Shown: in pieces, positions 18,982 through 29,434 of the stretch | Layout: each line of letters begins with the position of its first letter | Position numbering within the stretch: position 1 is the stretch's first letter | Source: Chitinophaga pinensis | GTDB taxonomy: Bacteria; Bacteroidota; Bacteroidia; Bacteroidales; Prolixibacteraceae | Direction of reading: 5' to 3' | NCBI GenBank assembly: GCA_945897845.1 | Contig: CAMDGL010000002.1 | Span: 1-35,431, forward strand | Length of the DNA: 35,431 nt | The notes under the pieces: model-generated | What the model was told of the DNA's origin: nothing | The model's input: the letters and a program-made list of their open reading frames with translations, nothing else | Database searches by the model: none | Translations under genes and position numbers: made by a program

Positions 18982-21653
18982 TGATTACGACAAAAACAAA
19001 TAGGTTTCACTGGTCAGTAATTCTGATAGCTTTAGTGCTACTGGACTTTCCTTCATGGAGTCAGGATTGTGATGACAATATATTGAATGAAGCGCAGAAA
19101 AATTACGATATCGGTTTATTTGATGGCATTAAAGATATGCTGCAACCATGCATTGACAATGGATTTTCGCCAAAACAAATGATACAGGCTTACCGCCTGA
19201 TTTCGATTTCCTATCTGGCTGTTGATTCTGTTGACAAAGCTATTTTTTATGCGAATAAACTGATCAAGATAAAGCCGGATTTTGATGCGGAGCTTTTTGG
19301 ACCTCCCAGGTTCGAACAGATTATCAGTGATATCAAGCAGGCCGGATCAAGCATTCAGATTGTATCTGTTTCCAAACGTGCTGAAAATTTGTATGAAGCG
19401 CCTGCAACTGTTATGATTATTTCCAGAGAAGATATCATGAATCGCGGATATGTTGATCTGGAACAGGTATTTAGTGATTTGCCGGGATTTGATGTATCCA
19501 GAACTTTTGGACCAACTTATTCGAACATCTACCAACGCGGCTACCGGTCGAATAATACAGACCGGACGTTGTTCCTGGTTGATGGAGTTGAGGAAAATGA
19601 TTTATGGTCGAATATTTCATACTGGTCAAGGCAATTTCCTATTTCGAATGTCGAGCGGGTCGAAATACTTTATGGTCCGGCTTCGACCATGTATGGTGCA
19701 AATGCATTGGTTGGAGTTGTGAATGTGATTACACGCGATCCGGAAGTGCTGGCAGGTAAAAACAATTTGGGTGTGAAAGTCAATACTGGTTGGGGAAGCC
19801 TTGAAACCAAATATCTGGATATGACAGTGGCAGCCAAAAAAAATAATATTTCATTTTCCACCACTGTAAAACGGTTCTCTTCAGCCGAAGAAGACCTTTC
19901 AGGTTACAAGGAGTTCAATTACAATCCATCTGATTACGATTCAGAAGATTATGCTTCTTTGTTGAATGTAACTTCCAATGCTGCCACTTTTGTGAAAACC
20001 AATAATATAACAGCCAATAATCCTTATTTTTCAATTAACCGCGATGCCAACGGCGATACCGTGTCAGTTGGTTTAACTGAAGCGGGTGTTAATGCAGCCA
20101 GAAATCATGATAAAGATGCTTTGAAAACGCAATTAAACGGAAATCCAATTGAATATTCAAACCGGTCGGAACATTGGTATTTGAATGGGAAACTTAAATT
20201 CACCCATCTGCAATTGGGTTACGAGTTTTGGAAAACCGAGGCAGGAGGCACCAATTATTACAATGATAACAATGAAGCGGGAGCTAAAAATGGCAGCATT
20301 TGGGTACCCAAACAGTCGTTTTTCTATATGAAATATGACAATAATATCACTGATAAAATTAATCTGATGAACTTTTCGGAGTACAGGATAACTGAAGTAA
20401 ATGATAATTCCAGGGCGGTGTATCTTTTCAATTATTCGAACGGGGCGCTGGGAAGCGCGAAACTAGCGAAAGATACTGACCCATTTTGGGTGACCGAATA
20501 TTATTACCAGATTTCCAGACAGTTCAGGAACGAATTCAAAATAACTTATAATCCCAATGCCCTAATCAACCTGGTAGGTGGCATTGAAGTCAGAAACAGC
20601 TCAATACAGGGAGATTACCGTACCGCTACTTATATTGGAAACAACAGGGTCGCTCCCGACGACCTTTCCAATGCGCTTCCCAATCCGGCCAGCGTCATCG
20701 AAATTGGCAGCAGCAGCACTGGTGATACTTCTCCCGGAGGCAACGATTTCAGTATTTACGATATTGGAGCCTATGCTCAGGGAACCTGGAAATTTAAAGA
20801 TATTTACATGCTAACTTTGGGTGGGCGATACGATTACAACCGGATTCGGGTAACAGGAGGTTATGGTTCGCAGTTTAATCCACGTGTCGCTTTAGTGGTT
20901 ATGCCAGGTAAATTTATCCTGAAAGGTATTTATGCAAGCGCCTTTCAAAACGCATCAAACTGGACTAAATTTTCGACCAATACATCAAGAAAAGTGAACA
21001 ACCCAAAACTTGAACCTGAGAAGGTTTCCAATGTCGATTTGAGTGTGGCTTACCGTTTTTCGAAAAACATTTATGCTGACCTGGTTTATTACAATTCCCG
21101 CTTTAACGGGGTCGTTGGGACTGGTATTGTGGAATTGCCTGATGGAACTACTACCGGACAGAATCAGGCCATTGGTGCACTAAAAATTCAGGGAATTCAA
21201 TCCAATTTATCAGCCAAACTGAATCAGTATACGATATATGCAAACTTTACCTATACCGATCCGAAAAACAATGTTCTGAAAAACGGAGAACTCACAAATA
21301 CCTGGCAGCGCATAGGAGACATTGCCAGTTTTCACTTAAATACCGGAGTTAATGCAAGCTACTTCGATCACCTGAATGTAAATCTGAGAATGAATTATAT
21401 TGGAAAACGGCCGGTTGGCAGTGCGACCTCTGTCAGTTCTAATCCGGGCGACTTTCCGGCAACTGCTCTGTTTAATTCATCGGTTATGTATAAGGAAATA
21501 CTCCCGGGACTAAATGCACAGCTGATTATCAACAATTTATTCGATTTACAATATTCTGATCCCGGAATCCGATCAGCAGATGGTGGTTTTTATTCGTATC
21601 GTACACCGCAACGTGGACGTAATTTTTTAATCCGACTTATTTATGATCTATAG
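18981..21653 (+). CDS. TonB-dependent receptor with N-terminal helical/TPR-like module before the plug
   Basis: Signal-like N-terminus; AQKNYDIGLFDGIKDMLQPCIDNG...AYRLISISYLAVDSVDKAIFYANKLIKIKPDF, then plug YEAPATVMIISREDIMNRGYVDLEQVFSDLPGFDV..GPASTMYGANALVGVVNVIT and a beta-barrel C-terminus. Confidence 0.9.
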   Translation: MITTKTNRFHWSVILIALVLLDFPSWSQDCDDNILNEAQKNYDIGLFDGIKDMLQPCIDNGFSPKQMIQAYRLISISYLAVDSVDKAIFYANKLIKIKPDFDAELFGPPRFEQIISDIKQAGSSIQIVSVSKRAENLYEAPATVMIISREDIMNRGYVDLEQVFSDLPGFDVSRTFGPTYSNIYQRGYRSNNTDRTLFLVDGVEENDLWSNISYWSRQFPISNVERVEILYGPASTMYGANALVGVVNVITRDPEVLAGKNNLGVKVNTGWGSLETKYLDMTVAAKKNNISFSTTVKRFSSAEEDLSGYKEFNYNPSDYDSEDYASLLNVTSNAATFVKTNNITANNPYFSINRDANGDTVSVGLTEAGVNAARNHDKDALKTQLNGNPIEYSNRSEHWYLNGKLKFTHLQLGYEFWKTEAGGTNYYNDNNEAGAKNGSIWVPKQSFFYMKYDNNITDKINLMNFSEYRITEVNDNSRAVYLFNYSNGALGSAKLAKDTDPFWVTEYYYQISRQFRNEFKITYNPNALINLVGGIEVRNSSIQGDYRTATYIGNNRVAPDDLSNALPNPASVIEIGSSSTGDTSPGGNDFSIYDIGAYAQGTWKFKDIYMLTLGGRYDYNRIRVTGGYGSQFNPRVALVVMPGKFILKGIYASAFQNASNWTKFSTNTSRKVNNPKLEPEKVSNVDLSVAYRFSKNIYADLVYYNSRFNGVVGTGIVELPDGTTTGQNQAIGALKIQGIQSNLSAKLNQYTIYANFTYTDPKNNVLKNGELTNTWQRIGDIASFHLNTGVNASYFDHLNVNLRMNYIGKRPVGSATSVSSNPGDFPATALFNSSVMYKEILPGLNAQLIINNLFDLQYSDPGIRSADGGFYSYRTPQRGRNFLIRLIYDL

Positions 21654-21672
21654 AGAATCTATAATAACGGAA

Positions 21673-22497
21673 ATGAAACCAAAGTATTTATTCGTTAAGC
21701 CAGAAGTTGTTTGCAAAGAATTGAGCGAGTGGGAGAAAGATATTCTTTTGCTTAATAAAATGGATTTTTCTAAAGCTTACAAGAAAAAAATTGAAGCTGA
21801 AATTAATTCCTTTGGCTTAAATTTAAGGATGGCAGAATTGGCAGATATCGATCCTGTTTATGATTTTATCATCACCCGCTTTGCCAGAGAATACATTGAA
21901 GACGTAAGCAAATACGACATTTTCAGGTTTATTGAATATGGTCACGGATTGATTATTGAAGATGTACATCAGCAGATTTTAGGTTGCCTTTTTGAAGTAG
22001 GCTACGAAAAAAAACAAAAGAAAGTCTCCTACTCTATCCGTCTGGGAATTGATGATAGTCTGAAGGGAAATGGATTGGGCAGGCTTATCACTGTTTATTC
22101 GTGCCTTCTTGCCATGGAACGCGGAATGCAGGTGAAAATTGGCCTGATTAGTTTTAATAATTTTCGAAGTCTCCACATTCATGTGAATCAGTTAGGTTGG
22201 TTGGTCGATACATTTTACCACAATTTAAACTCGTTAGGCCTCAGTTTTGAATTCAGCCTGCCGTTAACCCCTGAAGGGTTGCTGATAAACAGGATTGATT
22301 TGGAAAAGGTACGAATATATATTGATGAACTTCAGGAAGGAATAGATTATTTGCTGATTAATAGCGATGATGTTGAGACCATAAAATCAATTTACAAAAA
22401 TCACTCATTTTTAATTGCTGCCATCATCAATCCTGAACAAGAAGAAGACAAACCTGTATTTTTTGCGCTTCCGGTTGAAATGTTGAACGCTAAATAA
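21673..22497 (+). CDS. GNAT-like N-acetyltransferase domain protein
   Basis: LNLRMAELADIDPVYDFI...YSIRLGIDDSLKGNGLGRLITVYSCLLAMERG resembles GNAT motif A. The start could be 21643 or 21673. Confidence 0.55.
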   Translation: MKPKYLFVKPEVVCKELSEWEKDILLLNKMDFSKAYKKKIEAEINSFGLNLRMAELADIDPVYDFIITRFAREYIEDVSKYDIFRFIEYGHGLIIEDVHQQILGCLFEVGYEKKQKKVSYSIRLGIDDSLKGNGLGRLITVYSCLLAMERGMQVKIGLISFNNFRSLHIHVNQLGWLVDTFYHNLNSLGLSFEFSLPLTPEGLLINRIDLEKVRIYIDELQEGIDYLLINSDDVETIKSIYKNHSFLIAAIINPEQEEDKPVFFALPVEMLNAK

Positions 22498-22509
22498 TAT
22501 AAAAAGGGA

Positions 22510-25500
22510 ATGAAAAACGCAATACTAAACGCCCTGAATATCAGGAAAGGAGAGGAAACAGCGATTACACTGCTGTTGCTGTATTCCTTCTTCATGGGCT
22601 CGGTAATTGCATTTTTTTATACTGCGGCAACCTCCCTGTTTGTCGTCAGCTTTGACAGCTCGGTTTTGCCTTATGCCTATATCGGCGGAGGAATTATGAG
22701 CTACCTTGTCTGGCTGGTTTATGCACGTATTGAGCGGGCAGTAAGTTTTCAAAAACTTGTACTTCTGGGCATCACATTGCTGCTGGTTTCTGTTGGTTTC
22801 TTTGTTGTGGGTATTCAGTATTTCAATAATAAGTGGCTTACCTTTTTAATGTTCGTATGGATTCGGGTATTTGTATTCATATCTGTTGTTGGTTTTTGGG
22901 GACTTGCAACCAAACTGTTTGATCTCCGGCAGGGAAAACGAATCTTTGGGTTAATTAGTACCGGAGAAGTTATTTCTGATATGGTTGGCTTTTTCTCAAT
23001 TCCTTTGGTCCTGAAGTTTATTGATACATCTGATCTGCTTTATATATCCTTATTTGGATTGGTGATCTGCCTTGTCCTGATGATTTACATGTTAAATCGT
23101 TTTAAAAAGCCACTAAGTATTTCAGAAACAAAAGAGGAAAAGAAAATGAATACCTCATTTAAGTTCGTACTTAAAGACAAGTATCTCACACTTCTGATTC
23201 TTATGGCAGTATTGCCCATGTTCGGAATGTGTTTTGCCGATTTTTCCTTTTTACATCAGATTAAAGTTGAATATACAGATGCAAATGTACTTGCCGGTTT
23301 CCTGAGTATCTTTTTTGGCGCTACTGCCGTTGTTGAGTTTATCCTGAAATCATTCTTTTCAGGAAGATTGCTGGATAAATACGGACTTAAAGTTGCACTT
23401 CCCATTCTGCCGGTTGTGCTTGCAGGAAGCGTTTTTCTGGCTATTTCTTCAGGAGTATTGTATGGCACTACCGGATTATTCTTCTCATTTATCGCTTTTA
23501 CCAAAATGATTGACCGTGTTTTGCGAAGTGCAATATACGATCCTTCCTACCAGATTTTATATCAGCCACTGCATGCCGAAGATCGGTTGAATGCACAGGG
23601 AATGGTAGAGGGAATGGCCAAAGGTCTGGGATTCGCATTGGCCGGTGTGGTTGTTTTAATCTTTACACGGTTTCATGCACTAAGTTTGGTTCACATCAAT
23701 ATTCTTTTTATACTGATTCTTGGCGTATGGGTAAAAATGAGTTTAAACATGTACAAGGAATACCGTGGATCACTCAGTAAAATTCTAACTTCAGAAGAAA
23801 AGAGTAACTCTCATTCAGGAATTTACAAATCGAACCTGACTGCACTATGCAAAATAATAGAGGACGAAAAAGAGCCAAACATAAATCTCATCCTGAATAT
23901 TATGGGTCAGGTAGAACCACAAAAAATGCATCGGTTTCTGCAACGTATCCTTGCCGGTTCATCAGCAGGACATCAAAAAAAAATACTTGAACAAATAAAA
24001 AACAAACGGATACTGGCAGCCGAAACGATTATTAAAGAATATCTGCTTTCCAATCCAAATGCTCCAAACAAAGAACTGTTTGAAAGTACACAAGCATTTT
24101 TACATCAAACTCGAAATGAAGATTTTGATGCTCTGTTGGAATTATCACAATCACCGGAAAATAAAAAACGAACACTTGCTGCAAATCTACTCGCCTATTC
24201 GGGAAGTTATAAAACCTACAAAATCCTGCAGGCACTTTTACAGGACGAAAATCCGGAAACCCGAAAGGCAGCCCTGCTAAGTTCCGGTCAAATAGGAAAG
24301 CGGGAATTATGGCCACATATTATCCGTAATCTTTTTGATAGTGCTTATTCAACGCAGGCAATTTCTGCATTAAAGATGATTGGCGAACCAGTTTTGCCGG
24401 AATTGGATAACCTGTTCGACAAACACTCAACAACCAAGAATGTAAGACTTAAAATTATTTGCATTTACGGATGCGTAAAGGGTAAGAAAGCATTAAATTT
24501 CCTTCGGTCACGAATACAATATCCTGACGAAACCATTCGGCAAAATGTATTTAAGGCCTTAAGCAAAATGGAATATCGTGCTAAACTGCTGGATGTAAGT
24601 TTGATTAAGGAAACCATTGACGAAGAAATTGCTATAACCGTTTGGATAATGGCGGCCATGGCTGATATTCAAAATGAGGAAAATATGCCCCTGTTAAAAG
24701 AAGCGCTTGAATATGAACTGGCGCAAAAAAAAGAGAATGTTTTCCTTTTACTTTCGATGATCTATGATTCAAGGACCATCCGGTATATTCAGGAGAGTTT
24801 TCAAACCGGCACTCATGAAACGAAAGTATATGCTACAGAAATATTGGACTTAACAGTATCACCTGAGATTAAGATGATCTTCCTTCCGCTGCTCGATGAT
24901 TTATCGCCGGAAGAAAATCTGCAAATTTTCAAGGATAACTACCCGCAGCAAAAAATGAGTGTTTTTGAGCGTCTCAAAGACATCATCAATAAAGATTATT
25001 TAAAAATCAACCGGTGGACCAAAGCATGTGCAATCATGCATCTGGAAGAATACAAGGAAAATGAAACAGTATTGCTTTCAAATTTCCTGAATCCTGATCC
25101 TTTTATCATGCAGAATTCAGTTGCCATCCTGAAAAAACAAAATTCTGAACGATTCAGGGTAGTACTTGAAAAACTGGGAAAAGATAAAGTTGCCTTCATT
25201 ACTAAATATACCCTTCAGGCTGAAAAGAGAATGCCTGAATTTTCACTTTCAGACAAAGTAAATGTTGCAAAAAGGAACCGGCTGTTTAATTCGTTTTCTC
25301 ATCCTGACATTGCCAGAATTATAGAAAATTCGACAGAATTTTTTTTAGAACAGGGAGAGGAAATTACTCCTGAAAAGATGACAAATGATTCGATCGTATT
25401 TGTTTTGGCAGGCTCAATAACAATACACGACAACAATCAGACATTAAGGCAATTAAATGAAAATGAATTTTTCTGGGGTATTGTAAATGACAGTGATGAT

Positions 25501-25629
25501 GAAGTCGTTCTGAGAGGAGAAAAAACAGCTTCGGTCCTGGTTTTAAGTCCCGAGTTAATTTTTAATACCATGTCAGATAATAGTGAATACACGCAGGAAG
25601 TAATTAGAATCTTAAGTCAAACAGCATAA
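22510..25629 (+). CDS. Large membrane protein: TLC (nucleotide translocase)/MFS-like N-terminus, HEAT-like repeats, degenerate cNMP-binding-like C-terminus
   Basis: About 12 hydrophobic segments over the first ~420 aa; HEAT-like SYKTYKILQALLQDENPETRKAALLSSGQIGKRELWPHIIRNL; C-terminal beta-roll-like FLEQGEEITPEKMTNDSIVFVLAGSITIHDNNQTLRQLNENEFFW. Confidence 0.75.
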   Translation: MKNAILNALNIRKGEETAITLLLLYSFFMGSVIAFFYTAATSLFVVSFDSSVLPYAYIGGGIMSYLVWLVYARIERAVSFQKLVLLGITLLLVSVGFFVVGIQYFNNKWLTFLMFVWIRVFVFISVVGFWGLATKLFDLRQGKRIFGLISTGEVISDMVGFFSIPLVLKFIDTSDLLYISLFGLVICLVLMIYMLNRFKKPLSISETKEEKKMNTSFKFVLKDKYLTLLILMAVLPMFGMCFADFSFLHQIKVEYTDANVLAGFLSIFFGATAVVEFILKSFFSGRLLDKYGLKVALPILPVVLAGSVFLAISSGVLYGTTGLFFSFIAFTKMIDRVLRSAIYDPSYQILYQPLHAEDRLNAQGMVEGMAKGLGFALAGVVVLIFTRFHALSLVHINILFILILGVWVKMSLNMYKEYRGSLSKILTSEEKSNSHSGIYKSNLTALCKIIEDEKEPNINLILNIMGQVEPQKMHRFLQRILAGSSAGHQKKILEQIKNKRILAAETIIKEYLLSNPNAPNKELFESTQAFLHQTRNEDFDALLELSQSPENKKRTLAANLLAYSGSYKTYKILQALLQDENPETRKAALLSSGQIGKRELWPHIIRNLFDSAYSTQAISALKMIGEPVLPELDNLFDKHSTTKNVRLKIICIYGCVKGKKALNFLRSRIQYPDETIRQNVFKALSKMEYRAKLLDVSLIKETIDEEIAITVWIMAAMADIQNEENMPLLKEALEYELAQKKENVFLLLSMIYDSRTIRYIQESFQTGTHETKVYATEILDLTVSPEIKMIFLPLLDDLSPEENLQIFKDNYPQQKMSVFERLKDIINKDYLKINRWTKACAIMHLEEYKENETVLLSNFLNPDPFIMQNSVAILKKQNSERFRVVLEKLGKDKVAFITKYTLQAEKRMPEFSLSDKVNVAKRNRLFNSFSHPDIARIIENSTEFFLEQGEEITPEKMTNDSIVFVLAGSITIHDNNQTLRQLNENEFFWGIVNDSDDEVVLRGEKTASVLVLSPELIFNTMSDNSEYTQEVIRILSQTA

Positions 25630-28600
25630 TGATTCATACAATGACAAGCATTCATGCAGGAAATAAGAAGTCACGTTTAACAGTCGGAATATTGCTGTTT
25701 TGGATGGTAACGCCCGTATTTCTGTATTCCCAAAGTCAGGATAGCGGATTGCCCTACCTGAAAAATTATTATCCATCTGAATACAAAGCCCATGTTCAGA
25801 ATTTCGACGTGGTTCAGGACACCAGAGGAATCATGTATTTTGCAAATTTCAGGGGAATACTTGAATTTGACGGGCAAACCTGGAGGACAATACAAACATC
25901 GAAAATATCACAGGTTACTTCTCTTGCTATTGATTCTACAGGAACCATTTATGTAGGTGGAGCAGGCGAAATCGGATTTTTATATCCGGATTCAAAAGGT
26001 GAGCTTATCTTTAAAAGTCTGGTCGATTCGTTGAATGAAGAAGATCAGCATTTTCAATATATAATTAGTATTCTGGCCACAAATGATGGGATTTGTTTTG
26101 TTACCGATACCTCCATCCTAATATGGAATGGCATGTCATTCAAAACAATAAAGTCAGAAGGGCCAATTAATTCAGCTTATTATGTTGATGGCAAACTGTA
26201 TTTTTTCGATAAAGTCAATGGGCTGCAATACATTGTGAATAATCAAAAATACAGGATAACAACAGGAAATGTATTTTCTGAGGCAATTGTTATTAAGGGG
26301 ATGATATCTCTCGGATCAGGTAAATTGCTCATAGCGACCGGCATCAATGGTCTTTTGCTGATGGACGAAAAAGGCATTTCTTCGTTTCCTACTTCCGGCG
26401 ATACCTATTTACGTCAGAACAGCATTTCATGTGCAATTAAACTGAGAGATGGTACCATTGCTATTGGAACTGAAAGAGGTGGACTTGTTGTATTTTATCC
26501 TGATGGTACTTTAAAGCAAAAAATTGATCAGGGAATTCAGAACGACTATATCAGAGCTTTATACTCTGACAGAAACGATGTTTTATGGATGGCGCTTGAT
26601 AACGGAATTACAAGGGTAGAGATTCCCTCGTATCTTTCTTTTTTCGATGGAAAGAGAGGAATTGACGGTGCGGTTAATCAGGTTTTGCGCAATAATGGCG
26701 ATCTCTTTTTTGCTACCGATAAAGGATTGTATAAATACGATGACAGACAAAATAAATACAGCGCAATTCCAGGGATTAATTCAGCTTGCTGGTCAATTAT
26801 TCCTGACAATAATTCAATTATAGCCGCAACCAGTAAAGGCGTATATTTAATTGGCAAAAAAACTGTTGAATTGATTGCACCTGGATTTTCATTCAAATTA
26901 TTTCGGTCGCGCATTAACAACTCTACTGTTTACGTTGGCCAGATTGATGGGATTACACGCCTTCAAAATAGGAATGGAAAGTGGGTTTCAAAAGGCCAGA
27001 TTTCGGGAATAACTGATGAGATATCTGAAATACAGGAAGATCAAAATGGAATTTTGTGGGCAGTAGTCGCTACCCGTGGATTAATCAAGGTAAATCCTGA
27101 AGGAAATGAAATACCGGTATATTTTGACGAAACAAAAGGTTTGCCTTCGCGGTTCGGTAATCACATGAACAGGGTAGCAAACAAACTGGTGGTTACTACC
27201 CAAACCGGAATGTTTGCTTATGATCCAATGACAGATATATTTTCACCTATAAAAGCGCTCCAAAATGACACGCTGATGCCAAAGGCATGGAAATCAAAAA
27301 TTATTGAAGATTCCAACGGCAATTTGTGGAGTAATAGCGGGGATGAAACGCAAATACAGTATCGAATTCAAGATGGCGAGGAATCACCTGCCCAAATTTT
27401 ATTAAAACCGGTGCAGGATAAAACAATCTGGGCCATTTATCCCGAAGCAGATGGCAAAGTATGGTTTGGTGGTACTGAAGGAGTATTTAGTTATAATCCC
27501 GGAATCCCGAAAAATTTAAGTGATGTTCCTTCAGTACTTATTCGAAGTGTATTTATTGCAGGCGATTCATTGTTGTTCGGAGGCACTTTTTTAAACGACC
27601 AACATCAGATCACAACCATTCAACCTCGTCAATTGATTCCACTTTTGGATTACAGATTTAATACGGTAACGTTTAAATTTTCCAGTCCATCTTTTAGTAT
27701 GTATGAAACGATTGAATTTGAGCATTTTCTTAAAGGATTTAATGCAGATACTTCAGTATGGAGTGCAGACATACAAAAGGAATACACCAATTTACCTCCG
27801 GGACAATATACCTTTTCGGTTCGTGCAAAAAACATTTACGGGCAGATTACCAATCCGGCAACCTTTCAATTTTCAATTAAAAAGCCATTTTATCAAACCA
27901 TTTTTGCCTATATACTTTACTTTTTATTATTAGCTGTTATACTCTATGTAATCGTTCGGGTACGTTCTCAAAAACTGATCAAAGAAAAGCGAAAACTAGA
28001 AGGCCTGATTAAGGAACGTACTGCAGAGGTCGTTAGTCAGAAGGAAGAGATTGAAAAACAATCGGTTGAACTCAGTAACAAAAATGATGAACTGGAAAAA
28101 ATCAACCTGATTGTCAAGTCGATAAATTCAGAAATACACTTCTCGAGTTTGCTGCAATCACTTCTCGAAAAAACAAAAGTGATAAGTGGAGTTCAAAAAG
28201 CAACGATGCTGGTACATGATAAAATTACCGCTTCATTTAATTTCAAGGCAGGTTTTGGGTGGGATATTTCTTCTGTTTCAGATATTCAAATGACACTGAA
28301 TGAAGTTGAACAATTTTACCTGCTTTATACCAATGAGGTCTATGAAGATATTTTTGAAGTCAGGAAACTTAATTCAGATGCAGGAACCAACATTTTGGGA
28401 AAGGTTGAGATACCCAAGTCTATGGTAATTATGATGGTGAGAGTCAATGAAAACGTCGAAGGATTTTTAATCCTGGAAAATATGCACAAAAAAAATGCAT
28501 TCAACGAACAGGATTTTAGTTTGCTTCATAATTTGAAAGAACACATCATTTCAGCATTTATTAAAACCATTATTTTGGAAGATTTGCAAACAACACTGGT

Positions 28601-29420
28601 AAATCTGAAGGAAACTCAGGAACAGCTTATACAACAAGAGAAAATGGCCTCTATCGGGCAACTGACAAAAGGCATCGTTGACCGGATATTAAATCCTTTA
28701 AATTACATCAATAATTTCTCTTTGCTAACCAATAACCTGTCGAAAGAAATAGAAGATATTCTGGACAGTTTAAAGGAAAACATTGAGAACGATACTTTTG
28801 AAGACTTAATGGATTTACTGAAAATGGTAAAATCGAATGTCCTTAAAGTGAATGAGCATGGTAGCTCCGCGTCACGCATTGTAAAAGGAATGGAGAAATT
28901 ACTAAAGGAAAGAAGTACTACATTTATACTTACCGACATAAACACACTGGTAGAAAGCCACATCGGGATTGCCTTGCAGGAATATTCAATCGAAAATAAA
29001 AGTTTTAAAACTACAATTGTAAAAGAATTTGATGAAAAATCGGAGAAAATCAGAGTATTGCCCTTTGAATTAGGATCTGTAATTGTTAATACGTTTGAAA
29101 ATGCGTGTTATGCTGTGGATGAGAAAATGAAAAAAATGAAAGATTTTGAACCTGAAATCAGAGTATCAACTCATTTTTCAAAGGAGGAAGTAAAAATCAT
29201 TATCCGCGACAATGGAAATGGAATTCCTAAAATAGAGCAAAAGAAATTATTCGCGCCATTTTTCACAACAAAGCCAACATCAAAAGGAACCGGATTAGGA
29301 TTGTATATGAATATGGATATTGTAAAATCACATAAAGGTACCATAGAGGTTGAATCAGTAGAAGGAGAATTCACTGCGTTCATCATCAGATTACCAAATA
29401 ACGAATCGATTAGGACTTAA
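25629..29420 (+). CDS. Hybrid-type sensor: Reg_prop beta-propeller, Y_Y_Y, TM, GAF-like, then histidine-kinase core with H-box His replaced by Asp
   Basis: Reg_prop-like repeats (DNSVLWMALDNGITR type), SVRAKNIYGQITNPATFQFSIKKPFYQTIFAYILYFLLLAVILYVIVRV; H-box region EKMASIGQLTKGIVDRILNPLNYINNF; HATPase NTFENACYA, DNGNGIP, GTGLGLYM. Confidence 0.9.
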   Translation: MIHTMTSIHAGNKKSRLTVGILLFWMVTPVFLYSQSQDSGLPYLKNYYPSEYKAHVQNFDVVQDTRGIMYFANFRGILEFDGQTWRTIQTSKISQVTSLAIDSTGTIYVGGAGEIGFLYPDSKGELIFKSLVDSLNEEDQHFQYIISILATNDGICFVTDTSILIWNGMSFKTIKSEGPINSAYYVDGKLYFFDKVNGLQYIVNNQKYRITTGNVFSEAIVIKGMISLGSGKLLIATGINGLLLMDEKGISSFPTSGDTYLRQNSISCAIKLRDGTIAIGTERGGLVVFYPDGTLKQKIDQGIQNDYIRALYSDRNDVLWMALDNGITRVEIPSYLSFFDGKRGIDGAVNQVLRNNGDLFFATDKGLYKYDDRQNKYSAIPGINSACWSIIPDNNSIIAATSKGVYLIGKKTVELIAPGFSFKLFRSRINNSTVYVGQIDGITRLQNRNGKWVSKGQISGITDEISEIQEDQNGILWAVVATRGLIKVNPEGNEIPVYFDETKGLPSRFGNHMNRVANKLVVTTQTGMFAYDPMTDIFSPIKALQNDTLMPKAWKSKIIEDSNGNLWSNSGDETQIQYRIQDGEESPAQILLKPVQDKTIWAIYPEADGKVWFGGTEGVFSYNPGIPKNLSDVPSVLIRSVFIAGDSLLFGGTFLNDQHQITTIQPRQLIPLLDYRFNTVTFKFSSPSFSMYETIEFEHFLKGFNADTSVWSADIQKEYTNLPPGQYTFSVRAKNIYGQITNPATFQFSIKKPFYQTIFAYILYFLLLAVILYVIVRVRSQKLIKEKRKLEGLIKERTAEVVSQKEEIEKQSVELSNKNDELEKINLIVKSINSEIHFSSLLQSLLEKTKVISGVQKATMLVHDKITASFNFKAGFGWDISSVSDIQMTLNEVEQFYLLYTNEVYEDIFEVRKLNSDAGTNILGKVEIPKSMVIMMVRVNENVEGFLILENMHKKNAFNEQDFSLLHNLKEHIISAFIKTIILEDLQTTLVNLKETQEQLIQQEKMASIGQLTKGIVDRILNPLNYINNFSLLTNNLSKEIEDILDSLKENIENDTFEDLMDLLKMVKSNVLKVNEHGSSASRIVKGMEKLLKERSTTFILTDINTLVESHIGIALQEYSIENKSFKTTIVKEFDEKSEKIRVLPFELGSVIVNTFENACYAVDEKMKKMKDFEPEIRVSTHFSKEEVKIIIRDNGNGIPKIEQKKLFAPFFTTKPTSKGTGLGLYMNMDIVKSHKGTIEVESVEGEFTAFIIRLPNNESIRT

Positions 29421-29434
29421 TAAAAGAAAAATAT

